Part shown: piece by piece, positions 43,085 through 51,567 of the stretch | Layout: every line of letters begins with the position of its first letter | How positions within the stretch are numbered: the first letter of the stretch is position 1 | Origin: a candidate division Hyd24-12 bacterium UBA6080 | GTDB taxonomy: Bacteria > Fermentibacterota > Fermentibacteria > Fermentibacterales > JCC-6 | NCBI GenBank assembly: GCA_002436025.1 | Contig: DIXM01000012.1 | Location: 62,001 to 126,000 of the forward strand | Direction of reading: 5' to 3' | Length of the DNA: 64,000 nt | Notes under the pieces: model-generated | Database searches by the model: none | What the model saw: the letters and a program-made list of their open reading frames with translations, nothing else | What the model was told of the DNA's origin: nothing | Position numbers and translations under genes: made by a program

Positions 43085-44245
43085 TCAAGGCACCTTTGGT
43101 TGTTCGACCTGTTCGAGCTGCTTTTTCAGCACCACTGAAAAAGTGCTTCCCACGTCGGGAGTGCTTTCAACAGATACGCTTCCGTTGTACAGGGCGGCTA
43201 TCCTCTTAACAATGTTAAGTCCGAGACCGCTTCCCAGAATGTTCCGGGTCTTGTCGTTCTTTATCCTCACGAACTCACCGAAAAGCCTTTCCCGCTCCTC
43301 TTCCGACATGCCTATTCCGGTGTCGGAAACTGTCATCATCACCTCATCCGGGGATTCGGAGAGCTTCACCGTTACCTTTCCGTTGTCGCGGTTGTACTTA
43401 ACCGCGTTTGAGATGAGGTTGTTCAGGATTATCTCTATCTCTCCCCTGTCCCCGGTCATGAACAGCTCTTCGGGTGAATCCAGAGTTATGGTGATCCCCC
43501 TGGCCACGGCGTCCGGGAGCATGGTTTCCCGGCTGGTCACTGCAGCGGCTGCAATATCCACAGGGGCAAGCTCCCGCTTCTTCTCCCCGCTTTCTATCCT
43601 GGTCAGGTCGAGAAGGTCGAATATGAGCTTCCGCATGCCCTGAAGCCGGATGAGGCTTCTTTCAACGACCCTGGTCAGGGTTTCGGGGTTCTTCAGGGCG
43701 GTGCCGTCCTGCAGCAGGTATAGATAACCCTCGATGGCGCCGAGGGGGGCCTTCAACTCGTGGGCCAGCACGCTGATGAACTGGAAACGAACCCGCTTCT
43801 TCTCCTCGGCGAGGTCCCTGGCCTCACGCAGCGCCAGCACATGTTTGACAGCCTGCCTGACCGCGACCTTCAACTCGGCGGGGGTGAAAGGCTTGGGAAG
43901 GAAGTCGAACGCGCCCTTCTTGGTGGCGCTTATGGCGTTCTCAAGCGATGCGTACGCCGTGATCATTATTGCTATGACGTCCGGACTGTGCTTCTCCATC
44001 CAGTTCAGGACGTCGATGCCGGTTATGCCGCCCATCCTGTGGTCAAGAAGAACGATGTCCGGCGGAGACGACTGAATGACCTCTATGGCCTGCTCACCGC
44101 TCTCAGCCTCGTCGACGGAGAGTTTCACCATCATCCCGGTGTCATCGGTCTCGGTCTGGAATCCCCTGAGAGCCCGGCGGATTCCCATTCGCATTCCGGC
44201 CTCGTCGTCAACGACAAGGAGCTTGAGGATGACTTCGTCAGCCAT
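43085..44245 (-). CDS. Receiver-histidine kinase hybrid protein
   Basis: 386 residues. An N-terminal receiver domain (LLVVDDEAGMRMG, phospho-Asp in IVLLDHRMGGITG, Lys in FLPKPFT) is followed by HisKA with phospho-His in FISVLAHELKAPLGAIEGYL near residue 165 and a HATPase (LISNAVKYNRDNGKV, DTGIGMSEEERE, GSGLGLNIVKRI). No membrane helix or DNA-binding domain is present. It overlaps the small receiver gene by eight bases and closes the hydrogenase operon, so it probably belongs to the phosphorelay that starts at the hydrogenase-like sensor kinase. Confidence 0.88.
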   Translation of the reverse strand: MADEVILKLLVVDDEAGMRMGIRRALRGFQTETDDTGMMVKLSVDEAESGEQAIEVIQSSPPDIVLLDHRMGGITGIDVLNWMEKHSPDVIAIMITAYASLENAISATKKGAFDFLPKPFTPAELKVAVRQAVKHVLALREARDLAEEKKRVRFQFISVLAHELKAPLGAIEGYLYLLQDGTALKNPETLTRVVERSLIRLQGMRKLIFDLLDLTRIESGEKKRELAPVDIAAAAVTSRETMLPDAVARGITITLDSPEELFMTGDRGEIEIILNNLISNAVKYNRDNGKVTVKLSESPDEVMMTVSDTGIGMSEEERERLFGEFVRIKNDKTRNILGSGLGLNIVKRIAALYNGSVSVESTPDVGSTFSVVLKKQLEQVEQPKVP

Positions 44246-44627
44246 TCAGAAGCCTTCGCATGGTGGCATCCAGCTGTTCGAACCTCACGGGCTTCTGAAG
44301 AAGGGCGTCGGCCCTCATCCAACCTCCGGTATCCGAAGAGGAACCGAAGTCTATCCCGGTTTCACTTGTGACGGCGGTGACCATTATCACAGGCACCTCC
44401 GGATACATCTTCTTTATCCGGTAAGCGAGCACGAAACCGTCGTCGTTCCGGTCCATCATGAGATCTATGACAGCAATGTCGGGCTTAAGGCCCTCAAGGG
44501 CTTCCATGGCCTTTTCGCGTCCGGGAGCCGAGTAAACCTTGTGCCCCGCGGTCTCAAGCATGTACCGCATCTGCTCTATGAAGTCCTGGTCGTCATCCAC
44601 CAGAAGAATTGTCAGGTGCTCCTTCAT
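44238..44627 (-). CDS. Single-domain response regulator of the hydrogenase operon
   Basis: 129 residues, one receiver domain: ILLVDDDQDFIEQM, phospho-Asp in IAVIDLMMDRNDDGFVL, Thr in VIMVTAVTSE and Lys in LLQKPVRFEQL. It has a longer loop than usual after the phospho-Asp and a short insert with DFGSSSDTGGWMRAD. No output domain. The ATG at 44627 has AAGGA at about eight bases and overlaps the sensor kinase gene by 35 bases; a longer in-frame start at 44651 lacks such a site. It is the likely phosphate acceptor for the sensor kinase upstream. Confidence 0.85.
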   Translation of the reverse strand: MKEHLTILLVDDDQDFIEQMRYMLETAGHKVYSAPGREKAMEALEGLKPDIAVIDLMMDRNDDGFVLAYRIKKMYPEVPVIMVTAVTSETGIDFGSSSDTGGWMRADALLQKPVRFEQLDATMRRLLNG

Positions 44628-46611
44628 TGCCGATCCTTCCTTCATCCTCATTGACCCTGCGGGGGAGGGTGACCGTGAACGTTGTCCCGGTGGGACCTTT
44701 CTCGCTGTCGGTGTTGGAAACCACCGTTATGCCTCCCCGGTGCATCTTCACTATTCCGTACGTAACAGCCAACCCGAGCCCGGTGCCCTTGCCCCTGGGC
44801 TTGGTTGTGAAAAATGGCTCAAATATCTTCTTCATGTTCTCGGGTTCGATCCCCGTGCCGGTGTCGGTGACCTTCATGCTTACCTTGTTGTCGCGGTCGT
44901 CGAATGAAAGAAGCAGCCTTCCACCGTCACCCATTGCCTGGTAAGCGTTCTGAACGAGATTGATCACGACCTGGGCGAACTGGTCGTCGTCCAGGCTCAC
45001 CATGGGATCCTTCATCCTGTTGTCAACCATGAATTCGACGCCATCGGGCCTTGGAAGGTCCGAAGCGACCTTGGCCGCAAAAGCGGGCAGATCCGTATCC
45101 CTGCGGGAAACCTTGTTCTGCCTGGCGAAGTCAAGCAGCCCTGCCACTATCTTCTTGCAGCGGTCAGCATGCACGGCAATCGTCCTGAGGTCTTCGGCAA
45201 GTTCAGGGTCTTCAGAGGCCCTCTCGTCCAGAAGGGTGTGGGCGTACATGAGCACCACGCCCAGTGGATTGTTCACCTCGTGGGCGATACCCGCGGCGAG
45301 CTGCCCCATTCCTGCCATTTTTTCGGCGTGTTTCAGGGCGACCTTTGTGCCGGCGAGCTCATCAACGGTGATTTTCAGCTGGTCTATCGCGTATGGCAGG
45401 CACATCTCGCTCTCCGCGAGCCCCTTGAGTATGGCAATGGCGTGCTCGCGGCAGGTATCGTAACCGCATGCACCGCAGTTCAGCTCGTCTTCAGGCGTGA
45501 ACTTCCCCATCTGGTGAAGGATCTCTTGAACATCGTCCTCCTCGGGGGAAGAAAGCCTTGTGTCCCTTTCGGCGAAATCCCTTTCAAGGTCGACCTCACC
45601 GGCCCTCTCCATGGCGACGTTCCAGTGATTGAAGTTGATCTCGTTGAGCTTGTTCCTGGAATACTGGCTGATCCTTGCCCTGCGGCGGAAGATGGCCTCT
45701 CTCGTTGACATACCGGGGCCCATGATGCAGCCGTCGCAGCAGAGCAGTTCCAGGAGCTTGGCGTCCATATCCATGTTGCCGAACTCTTTGAGAGCCTCGA
45801 GGAATCCCGCCCTGCCCTCGGCCGTCACTATGTCTCCCGAAACCAGGTCTTCCTTTATATCTGCGGCCTGAAGCATTCCGCCGCTGATGGGGAACACCAT
45901 CCCGAGGCCGGGAGAGGGGGGGTTGAATGAGGCCTCCTCCACATCTTCAGGTTGAACACCCGCCTTCCTGAAGAGTTCCTGGAGTTCAATGAATGTCAGG
46001 ACCTGGTCGACCTCCGAGGGAGCTTCGTCCTTCTTCGCGATGCAGGGTCCAATGAACACCACCGAGGTGTCATCGCCATAGAATCGCCTCACGACCCTTG
46101 CCTCGGCCACCATGGGTGAGACTATGGGCGCGAGGAACGGTACGAGCTGCGGCATGTACTTTTCCACATAGGTAACGACCGCGGGGCAGTTCACGGCGAT
46201 GTAACGCTTGTCGGGATGCTTGCGCAGCAGATCTCTGTAGGCGTGGGCGACAAGGTCAGCGCCGAAGGCGACCTCGGTCACGGGGTGGAAGCCCAGTTTG
46301 TTCAGCATTCCCACGAGCTTCCGGGGCGTGATGCCGGGAAAGTCGGCGGGAAAACTGGGCGCTATGATGGCCGCCACCCTTCGACCGGAAGCGAGCAGCG
46401 CCTCAACATCGGTGATGTTCACCCTGGCCTTCTTGGCGCCCCTTGTGCAGACCTTGACGCAGTTGCCGCAGGCAATGCACCTTTCCGTGACGACCTCGGC
46501 CTGCCCCTCCAGTATCTTGATGGCCTTTGCGGGGCACTCCCGGACACAGGTGTAGCAGACCCTGCACTTTTCAGGAACTGTCTGAACCAGGGGTTCCGAT
46601 ACTGCCGCCAT
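44593..46611 (-). CDS. Sensory [FeFe]-hydrogenase-like protein fused to a histidine kinase (HydS-like)
   Basis: 672 residues. Residues 14-60 hold two [4Fe-4S] sites (CRVCYTCVRECP, CIACGNCVKVC). Residues 75-380 resemble the hydrogenase H-domain with altered loops: AVNCPAVVTYVE, IGPCIAKKDEA and LLCCDGCIMGPG, the pattern seen in putative sensory (group C/D) enzymes rather than catalytic ones. A further Fe-S motif (LNCGACGYDTCREHAIAILKG, then EMC) lies near residue 400. HisKA has IAHEVNNPLGVVLMYAH near residue 455, and the HATPase ends GKGTGLGLAVTYGIVKMHRGG. It starts directly after the hydA stop. It probably senses H2 or cell redox state and starts a phosphorelay to the two downstream receiver proteins. 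Confidence 0.88.
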   Translation of the reverse strand: MAAVSEPLVQTVPEKCRVCYTCVRECPAKAIKILEGQAEVVTERCIACGNCVKVCTRGAKKARVNITDVEALLASGRRVAAIIAPSFPADFPGITPRKLVGMLNKLGFHPVTEVAFGADLVAHAYRDLLRKHPDKRYIAVNCPAVVTYVEKYMPQLVPFLAPIVSPMVAEARVVRRFYGDDTSVVFIGPCIAKKDEAPSEVDQVLTFIELQELFRKAGVQPEDVEEASFNPPSPGLGMVFPISGGMLQAADIKEDLVSGDIVTAEGRAGFLEALKEFGNMDMDAKLLELLCCDGCIMGPGMSTREAIFRRRARISQYSRNKLNEINFNHWNVAMERAGEVDLERDFAERDTRLSSPEEDDVQEILHQMGKFTPEDELNCGACGYDTCREHAIAILKGLAESEMCLPYAIDQLKITVDELAGTKVALKHAEKMAGMGQLAAGIAHEVNNPLGVVLMYAHTLLDERASEDPELAEDLRTIAVHADRCKKIVAGLLDFARQNKVSRRDTDLPAFAAKVASDLPRPDGVEFMVDNRMKDPMVSLDDDQFAQVVINLVQNAYQAMGDGGRLLLSFDDRDNKVSMKVTDTGTGIEPENMKKIFEPFFTTKPRGKGTGLGLAVTYGIVKMHRGGITVVSNTDSEKGPTGTTFTVTLPRRVNEDEGRIGNEGAPDNSSGG

Positions 46612-48327
46612 TTACTTCAGGACCTCCCTGGGAGAATATGTGGTATGCAGGATGTGATGCGCCTTTTTGCTTCCAGGCTCGCCAAGGTGGTCACGGTAGA
46701 GGGCCGCGATAGAGGAGTTCTCATGGGCGACCCTGAGGCTTGCGTTCCTGTCAATCTCGTAAAGGCTCAGCATTCGTGCCCTGACCCTTTCGGGATCGGT
46801 GAGGAAGGGTTGGCCGCCGCCGTTGATGCAGCCCCCGGGGCACGTCATGACCTCCACGAAGTGGTATGTGCGCCTGCCCTCGATAATGTCCCGGAGCAGT
46901 CTTCCGGCATTCCCCAGCCCACTCACGACGGCCAGTTTCAGTTCGATCCCGGCAATGGTCAGTGTTGTTTCCTTGACATCCTCCAGACCCCTGACCGCCT
47001 CGATCCTCATATCCTTCAGGTTCTCACCGGTGAGCATGTGGTAGGCGGTTCTGGCCGCGGCTTCCATCACGCCTCCCGAGGCGCCGAAGAGCTTGCCGGC
47101 GGAGCTTCTCTCGCCGAACGGGCTGTCGGCTGCCTCGCCTTCGAGCGAAGAGATGTCAATGCCGAACATCCGGATCATCTCCGCAAGTTCCCTGGTGGTT
47201 ATGACGGCATCCACATCGGGGGCGCCGTCGCCCATCTCAGGTCGCGAGGCCTCGAACTTCTTGGCCGTGCAGGGCATCACTGAGACGCTGTAGACCGTCT
47301 TGGGATCAAGTCCGGAGGCAGGCGCCCACAGCCTTTTTATGACCGCACCCATCATCTGTTGTGGGCTCTTGCATGTGGAGGCGTTGCCCAGCATTTGTGG
47401 ATAGAACTCCTCAAGGTACTTTATCCAGCCCGGAGAGCAGCTCGTGAACATGGGAAAGGGGCCGCCCTTGCGAACCCTCTGAACAAGTTCGTGTGCTTCC
47501 TCCATCACCGTAAGGTCGGCGCTGAAGCTGGTGGGAAACACTTTGTCGAAGCCCATACGCCTGAAGGCGGCGTTCATCCTGTCCACGATATCGCTGCCGG
47601 GCTTGATGCCGAACTCCTCGGCGAGGGTCACTGAAACAGCCGGAGCGTGCTGAACCACCACCGTCATCGCCGGATCGTCCAGCGCCTTAAGGACCCTGTC
47701 CACATCCCTGCGTTCGGTTAGTGCGCCCGTTGGACAGACCATCACGCACTGGCCGCAGTTCACGCAACTGGAGACGTTGAGCCCCTCGTTGAAGGCGCAC
47801 CCGATCTGTGCTGTGCTGCCCCTTCCGGTGAAATCGATGGCGGAAACTCCCTGAACCTCGGAGCAGACCCTGACGCACCTTCCGCAGAGAATGCACTTCT
47901 CGGGATCGCGGATTATCGACGGGCTGGAGACGTCCAGATTGATCCTGTTCCTGGCCCCCGAATAGCTTCTCTGCCTTACACCGAGTTCCTGGGCGTAACG
48001 CTGCAGGACACAGGTTCCGTTGCCCGGGCAATAAAGGCAATCGTCGGGATGGGATGCCAGAAGAAGCTCGATTATCGTCTTTCTGGCGGCAACGGCCTGG
48101 TTCGAGTGGGTCGCGATGTCCATTCCGTCGGAGACAGGGAACGAGCAGGAGGGAATGAGCCGCCCCGTCTTCCTGTCCTCCACAACGCACACACGGCACG
48201 TACCGGTCGGAGGGAGGCCTTCCATGTGACAGAGCGTGGGAATGTCGAGCCCCATCCTCCTCGCCGCGGAGAGGATGGTCTCGCCTTCCCTTGCTTCAAT
48301 TGTCTTTCCGTTCAGTGTGATCTTCAT
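46612..48327 (-). CDS. hydA: [FeFe]-hydrogenase catalytic subunit HydA of a trimeric NAD-linked enzyme
   Basis: 571 residues. A [2Fe-2S] domain (Cys33, 44, 47, 61), a His-Cys [4Fe-4S] site (HPDDCLYCPGNGTC, residues 93-106) and two ferredoxin clusters (CILCGRCVRVC, CVNCGQCVMVCP) lead to the H-cluster domain. Its ligand loops are TSCSPGW (Cys297), MPCTAKKFEA (Cys353) and EVMTCPGGCINGGGQ (Cys496, Cys500). The enzyme makes or uses H2; with HydB and HydC it probably bifurcates or confurcates electrons between NADH and ferredoxin. The second Cys of TSCCPxW, usually the proton relay, is Ser here. The ATG at 48327 has GGAAGG at six bases; a TTG start six bases earlier is less likely. Confidence 0.95.
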   Translation of the reverse strand: MKITLNGKTIEAREGETILSAARRMGLDIPTLCHMEGLPPTGTCRVCVVEDRKTGRLIPSCSFPVSDGMDIATHSNQAVAARKTIIELLLASHPDDCLYCPGNGTCVLQRYAQELGVRQRSYSGARNRINLDVSSPSIIRDPEKCILCGRCVRVCSEVQGVSAIDFTGRGSTAQIGCAFNEGLNVSSCVNCGQCVMVCPTGALTERRDVDRVLKALDDPAMTVVVQHAPAVSVTLAEEFGIKPGSDIVDRMNAAFRRMGFDKVFPTSFSADLTVMEEAHELVQRVRKGGPFPMFTSCSPGWIKYLEEFYPQMLGNASTCKSPQQMMGAVIKRLWAPASGLDPKTVYSVSVMPCTAKKFEASRPEMGDGAPDVDAVITTRELAEMIRMFGIDISSLEGEAADSPFGERSSAGKLFGASGGVMEAAARTAYHMLTGENLKDMRIEAVRGLEDVKETTLTIAGIELKLAVVSGLGNAGRLLRDIIEGRRTYHFVEVMTCPGGCINGGGQPFLTDPERVRARMLSLYEIDRNASLRVAHENSSIAALYRDHLGEPGSKKAHHILHTTYSPREVLK

Positions 48328-48339
48328 TGTCAACCTTCC

Positions 48340-50331
48340 TCACTGAACCTTGACGGCGCCGAAGGGGCAGACCTCAAGGCAGGCGCCGCATCCGATGCAT
48401 TCCTGGGCAACTATGTAATGGGGGCTTTTCCTCGCGCCCTTGATGGCGTTCGAAGGGCATTTCCGGGCACAGAGGGTGCAGCCCCGGCACTTGTCCTCGT
48501 CTATGGAGTAGGTGAGCAGTCCCGTACATACTCCTGCGGGACACCTTCTTTCGAAAATGTGGGCCTCGTACTCGTCCTTGAACCACCTGAGGGTGCTGAG
48601 CACGGGGTTGGGCGCCGTCTGACCAAGACCGCAAAGGCTTGTCTTCTTTATTACCTGCCCCAGCCTCTCGAGGTTCACTATGCCCCTGAACCTTTCCAGG
48701 GACTGCTCGGGGGTCTCGTCACGGTAACCGCGGGTTATGGCCCTGAGTATCTCAAGCATGCGTCGTGTGCCCTCGCGGCAGGGTATGCACTTGCCGCAGC
48801 TCTCCCTCTGTATGAAGTCCATGAAGAACTTGGCCACATCCACCATGCAGGTGTCCTCATCCATCACGACAAGACCGCCCGAACCCATCATGGCTCCGAA
48901 GGCGCCAAGGGATTCGTAGTCGATCAGGAGGTCGGTATGGCCGGCCGGGATGCATCCCCCCGAAGGGCCGCCGATCTGAACTGCCTTGAACGCCCTGCCA
49001 TTGGGAATGCCCCCACCCATGCCGAACAGAATCTCGTCCAGGCTTGTTCCCATTGCGACCTCGATCAGTCCGGTATTGCTGATCTTTCCTGAAAGGGCGA
49101 AAACCTTTGTTCCGGGGCTGTTGGGCGTTCCCCTGGAGCGGAACCAGTCCGCGCCCGAACGGATTATTCCGGGAACGTTGGCGAGCGTTTCGACATTGTT
49201 GATCACGGTGGGTTTGCCGAAGAGGCCGCTGATGGCGGGGAAAGGTGGTTTTGGGGAAGGCATGCCCCTGTGGCCCTCAATGCTCTGGATAAGTGCCGTT
49301 TCCTCACCGCATACGAATGCCCCGGCACCCATCTTTATCATGATGTTGAGGTCAAACCCGCTGTCAAAGATGTTTGTCCCGAGAAGGCCGTTCTTCTCGG
49401 CCTGATCAAGGGCGACCTTCAACCTTCGAATGGCCAGTGGGTACTCGGCCCTGATGTAGATGTAGGCATTGTTGGCGCCGATCGCGTAAGCGGCTATGGC
49501 GATCCCCTCGATCAGCCTGTGGGGGTCGCCCTCGATCACAGCCCTGTCCATGAATGCACCCGGATCGCCCTCATCGGCGTTGCAGATCACATACTTTGAC
49601 CCCGAGGGGGTGTTAAGCGCGAACCGCCATTTCTTCCCGGTGGGGAAGCCGCCGCCGCCCCTGCCCCTCAGGCCGCTTTCCTCAACGGTTGAGCAGACCT
49701 GCTCGGGCGTCAGGGTTCTGAGGGCGGTTGAGAATGCCCTGTAACCACCTGCGACCATGTACTCATCAAGGCTCACCGGGTCCATTATCCCGCAGTTCTC
49801 AAGGACCCATCTTGTCTGTGGGGCAAAGAACGGATGCTCATCGAACAAGGGTATCCCGCTCCACGGTTCGCCGCTTCCCGGGAACTGACAAAGAGCCATT
49901 TCGGCTGGAGCCTCCCCCCTCACCAGCATGGACTCAAGAAGAACGCCAACCCTGTCATGCGTGACTTCCCTGAAGGAGACCCTGGGCCTTCCCGGCAACT
50001 CGATGTCGACTATGGGCTCAACGGCGCAGAGACCTATGCAGCCCACCTCCACCATGGTGCAGTTCAGGGAGCGGGCCGCAAGGAACTCACGTATCGCAAC
50101 CATCGTAGCCGAGGCTCCGGCTCCGAGGCCGCAGGTTCCCGCGCCGATGAAGATGACCGGCGTTCTCGTGTCTTTGCGGTTCACCGTGTTTTTCCATGTT
50201 TCCCTTTTTCGGGCACATGATCCATCGGTGTGGCAGAGTGGCCCGTCAGTGAGGCACTCCACGGCCCGGGGGCAGGGAGAGGATTGGGATTGGGTGCAGA
50301 GGCCGCAGCAGTTTTCCATTATCACTGGCAT
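48340..50331 (-). CDS. hydB: NuoF-like flavoprotein subunit HydB
   Basis: 663 residues. After an unusual Cys-rich N-terminus (seven Cys within about 40 residues) come a [2Fe-2S] thioredoxin-like domain (GAGTCGLGAGA, VGCIGLCAVEP), the NADH/FMN domain (GLRGRGGGGFPTGKKW near residue 220, NADEGDPGAFMDR), an SLBB domain and the [4Fe-4S] site CGKCIPCREGTRR, and finally two ferredoxin clusters (CRGCTLCARKCP, CIGCGACLEVCP). It binds NADH and FMN and is the presumed bifurcation site. The ATG at 50331 overlaps the hydC stop (TGATG) with GGAGG upstream. Confidence 0.95.
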   Translation of the reverse strand: MPVIMENCCGLCTQSQSSPCPRAVECLTDGPLCHTDGSCARKRETWKNTVNRKDTRTPVIFIGAGTCGLGAGASATMVAIREFLAARSLNCTMVEVGCIGLCAVEPIVDIELPGRPRVSFREVTHDRVGVLLESMLVRGEAPAEMALCQFPGSGEPWSGIPLFDEHPFFAPQTRWVLENCGIMDPVSLDEYMVAGGYRAFSTALRTLTPEQVCSTVEESGLRGRGGGGFPTGKKWRFALNTPSGSKYVICNADEGDPGAFMDRAVIEGDPHRLIEGIAIAAYAIGANNAYIYIRAEYPLAIRRLKVALDQAEKNGLLGTNIFDSGFDLNIMIKMGAGAFVCGEETALIQSIEGHRGMPSPKPPFPAISGLFGKPTVINNVETLANVPGIIRSGADWFRSRGTPNSPGTKVFALSGKISNTGLIEVAMGTSLDEILFGMGGGIPNGRAFKAVQIGGPSGGCIPAGHTDLLIDYESLGAFGAMMGSGGLVVMDEDTCMVDVAKFFMDFIQRESCGKCIPCREGTRRMLEILRAITRGYRDETPEQSLERFRGIVNLERLGQVIKKTSLCGLGQTAPNPVLSTLRWFKDEYEAHIFERRCPAGVCTGLLTYSIDEDKCRGCTLCARKCPSNAIKGARKSPHYIVAQECIGCGACLEVCPFGAVKVQ

Positions 50332-50807
50332 CAGCCCACCTCCTGAGCTTTCTTCCGGCAACTGTCAAGAAGCACCGGTATCTCCTCGGGAGTGACCCTG
50401 GCATGGAACTCACCGTTGATGGAGATCACCGGGGCAAGCCCGCATGCGCCAATGCAGGCAACCACCTCGATGCTGAAAAGACCGTCCCGGGTGGTCCTTC
50501 CCGGCTCGACGCCCACTTCGCGCTTCAGGGTTTCGAGAAGCTTTGCCGAACCCTTAACGTGACAAGCGGTCCCCCGGCAGATCTGAACATGGAACCTTCC
50601 GACCGGCTCGAACCTGAACTGATTGTAAAAGGTTGCCACACCGAATATCTGGCTGGTGGGAACACCCAGATGCCGTCCGATCATCACCACGGCTTCCCTT
50701 TGCAGGTACCCTTCCTCCTCCTGGACCTCCTGGAGTATGGGGATCAGCTTGTCCCTGCCTGCTCCCGGGTACCTTTTCAGGACCGTGGTCACTTTGCATT
50801 CGCCCAT
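50331..50807 (-). CDS. hydC: NuoE-like [2Fe-2S] subunit HydC
   Basis: 158 residues of the thioredoxin-like NuoE fold. An N-terminal helical part (LIPILQEVQEEEGYLQREAVVMIGRHLGVP) precedes VATFYNQFRFEPVGRFHVQICRGTACHVKGS, with the first two Cys, and VACIGACGLAPVISINGEFH with the other two. It carries electrons to or from HydB. It starts three bases after the rex stop and overlaps hydB by one base. Confidence 0.95.
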   Translation of the reverse strand: MGECKVTTVLKRYPGAGRDKLIPILQEVQEEEGYLQREAVVMIGRHLGVPTSQIFGVATFYNQFRFEPVGRFHVQICRGTACHVKGSAKLLETLKREVGVEPGRTTRDGLFSIEVVACIGACGLAPVISINGEFHARVTPEEIPVLLDSCRKKAQEVG

Positions 50808-50810
50808 GGA

Positions 50811-51446
50811 TCAGCTTCCTTCCCGGGGCTGTCCGGAGAAGAACGCCACCTTTTCGAGGGAGGCGGTCACATCCCGGTTTTCCAAGAAAACATCCGCCGG
50901 CAGCCGAAGGGGAACCGGCGCGTAATTGAGTATTCCCTTGATCCCCGCGTTCACAAGACGGTCCGCCATCTCCTGGGCACTGTCTGCCGGAAGGGCCAGA
51001 ACGGCTGTTCTGATGCCTTCGGCGGGAATGATACGCGGGATCTCCTCAATACCGTAAACCATGCATCCGGCTATCACACGGCCGGTTTTCCTGGGGTCGG
51101 TGTCGAAGGCGGCTGCCATTCTGAACCGGGGCACCCTTGATGTGAAGTACGTTGTGAGCGCCCTTCCCAGGTTTCCCATTCCCACAAGGGCGATCTTCCT
51201 GACCCTGTCGCTGCCGAGGAAAAGCCCTATGCTTTCTTCCAGGGCGTCGACCGAGTATCCCTTGCTGGGACTTCCCGTGTAACCTATGGCCATCAGGTCG
51301 CGTCTCACCTGGGCTGGCGTGACGCAAGCCATGGATGCTATCTGATGGGAATAAAGGCTTGTCGTTCCCTTTTCCAGCCATGCCTCGAGAAGGCGTCTGT
51401 AAAGACTAAGCCTTTCGACAGTGTTTGCCGGTATCGCAGGCTTCAT
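50811..51446 (-). CDS. rex: Redox-sensing transcriptional repressor Rex
   Basis: 211 residues. An N-terminal winged helix (LYSHQIASMACVTPAQVRRDLMAIGYTGSPSKGYSVDAL) is followed by a Rossmann domain with the NAD(H) motif KIALVGMGNLGRALTTYF near residue 80 and a swapped C-terminal helix. Rex releases DNA when NADH rises and commonly controls hydrogenase and fermentation genes. Here it is the first gene of the hydrogenase operon, so it probably represses itself and hydCBA. The ATG at 51446 follows GGTGGG; candidate operators lie about 35-60 bases upstream. Confidence 0.95.
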   Translation of the reverse strand: MKPAIPANTVERLSLYRRLLEAWLEKGTTSLYSHQIASMACVTPAQVRRDLMAIGYTGSPSKGYSVDALEESIGLFLGSDRVRKIALVGMGNLGRALTTYFTSRVPRFRMAAAFDTDPRKTGRVIAGCMVYGIEEIPRIIPAEGIRTAVLALPADSAQEMADRLVNAGIKGILNYAPVPLRLPADVFLENRDVTASLEKVAFFSGQPREGS

Positions 51447-51480
51447 TGGTCCCACCAATCACGAAGTCTTTGTTTATTTT

Positions 51481-51504
51481 GTAACGCTGTTACTGTTTTC
51501 ACAA
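51481..51504 (-). promoter_or_regulatory. Candidate Rex operator and promoter region
   Basis: The 121-base gap between rex and the divergent lipid kinase gene contains GTAAC-GCT-GTTAC (51481-51493), a perfect inverted repeat, and TTGTGAAAA on the minus strand (51496-51504). Together they give TTGTGAAAACAGTAAC, a partial match to the known Rex site TTGTGAA-N4-TTCACAA. TTGTGA could also be the -35 box with TACAAA downstream, though at a short 15-base spacing. This would give autoregulation of the hydrogenase operon by NADH/NAD+. Confidence 0.5.
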
Positions 51505-51567
51505 CACTCATATTCTACACCCTGTAGCGGGTTCGTCAACCCGGCCGTGCTTCGTCATATTCCCGGA

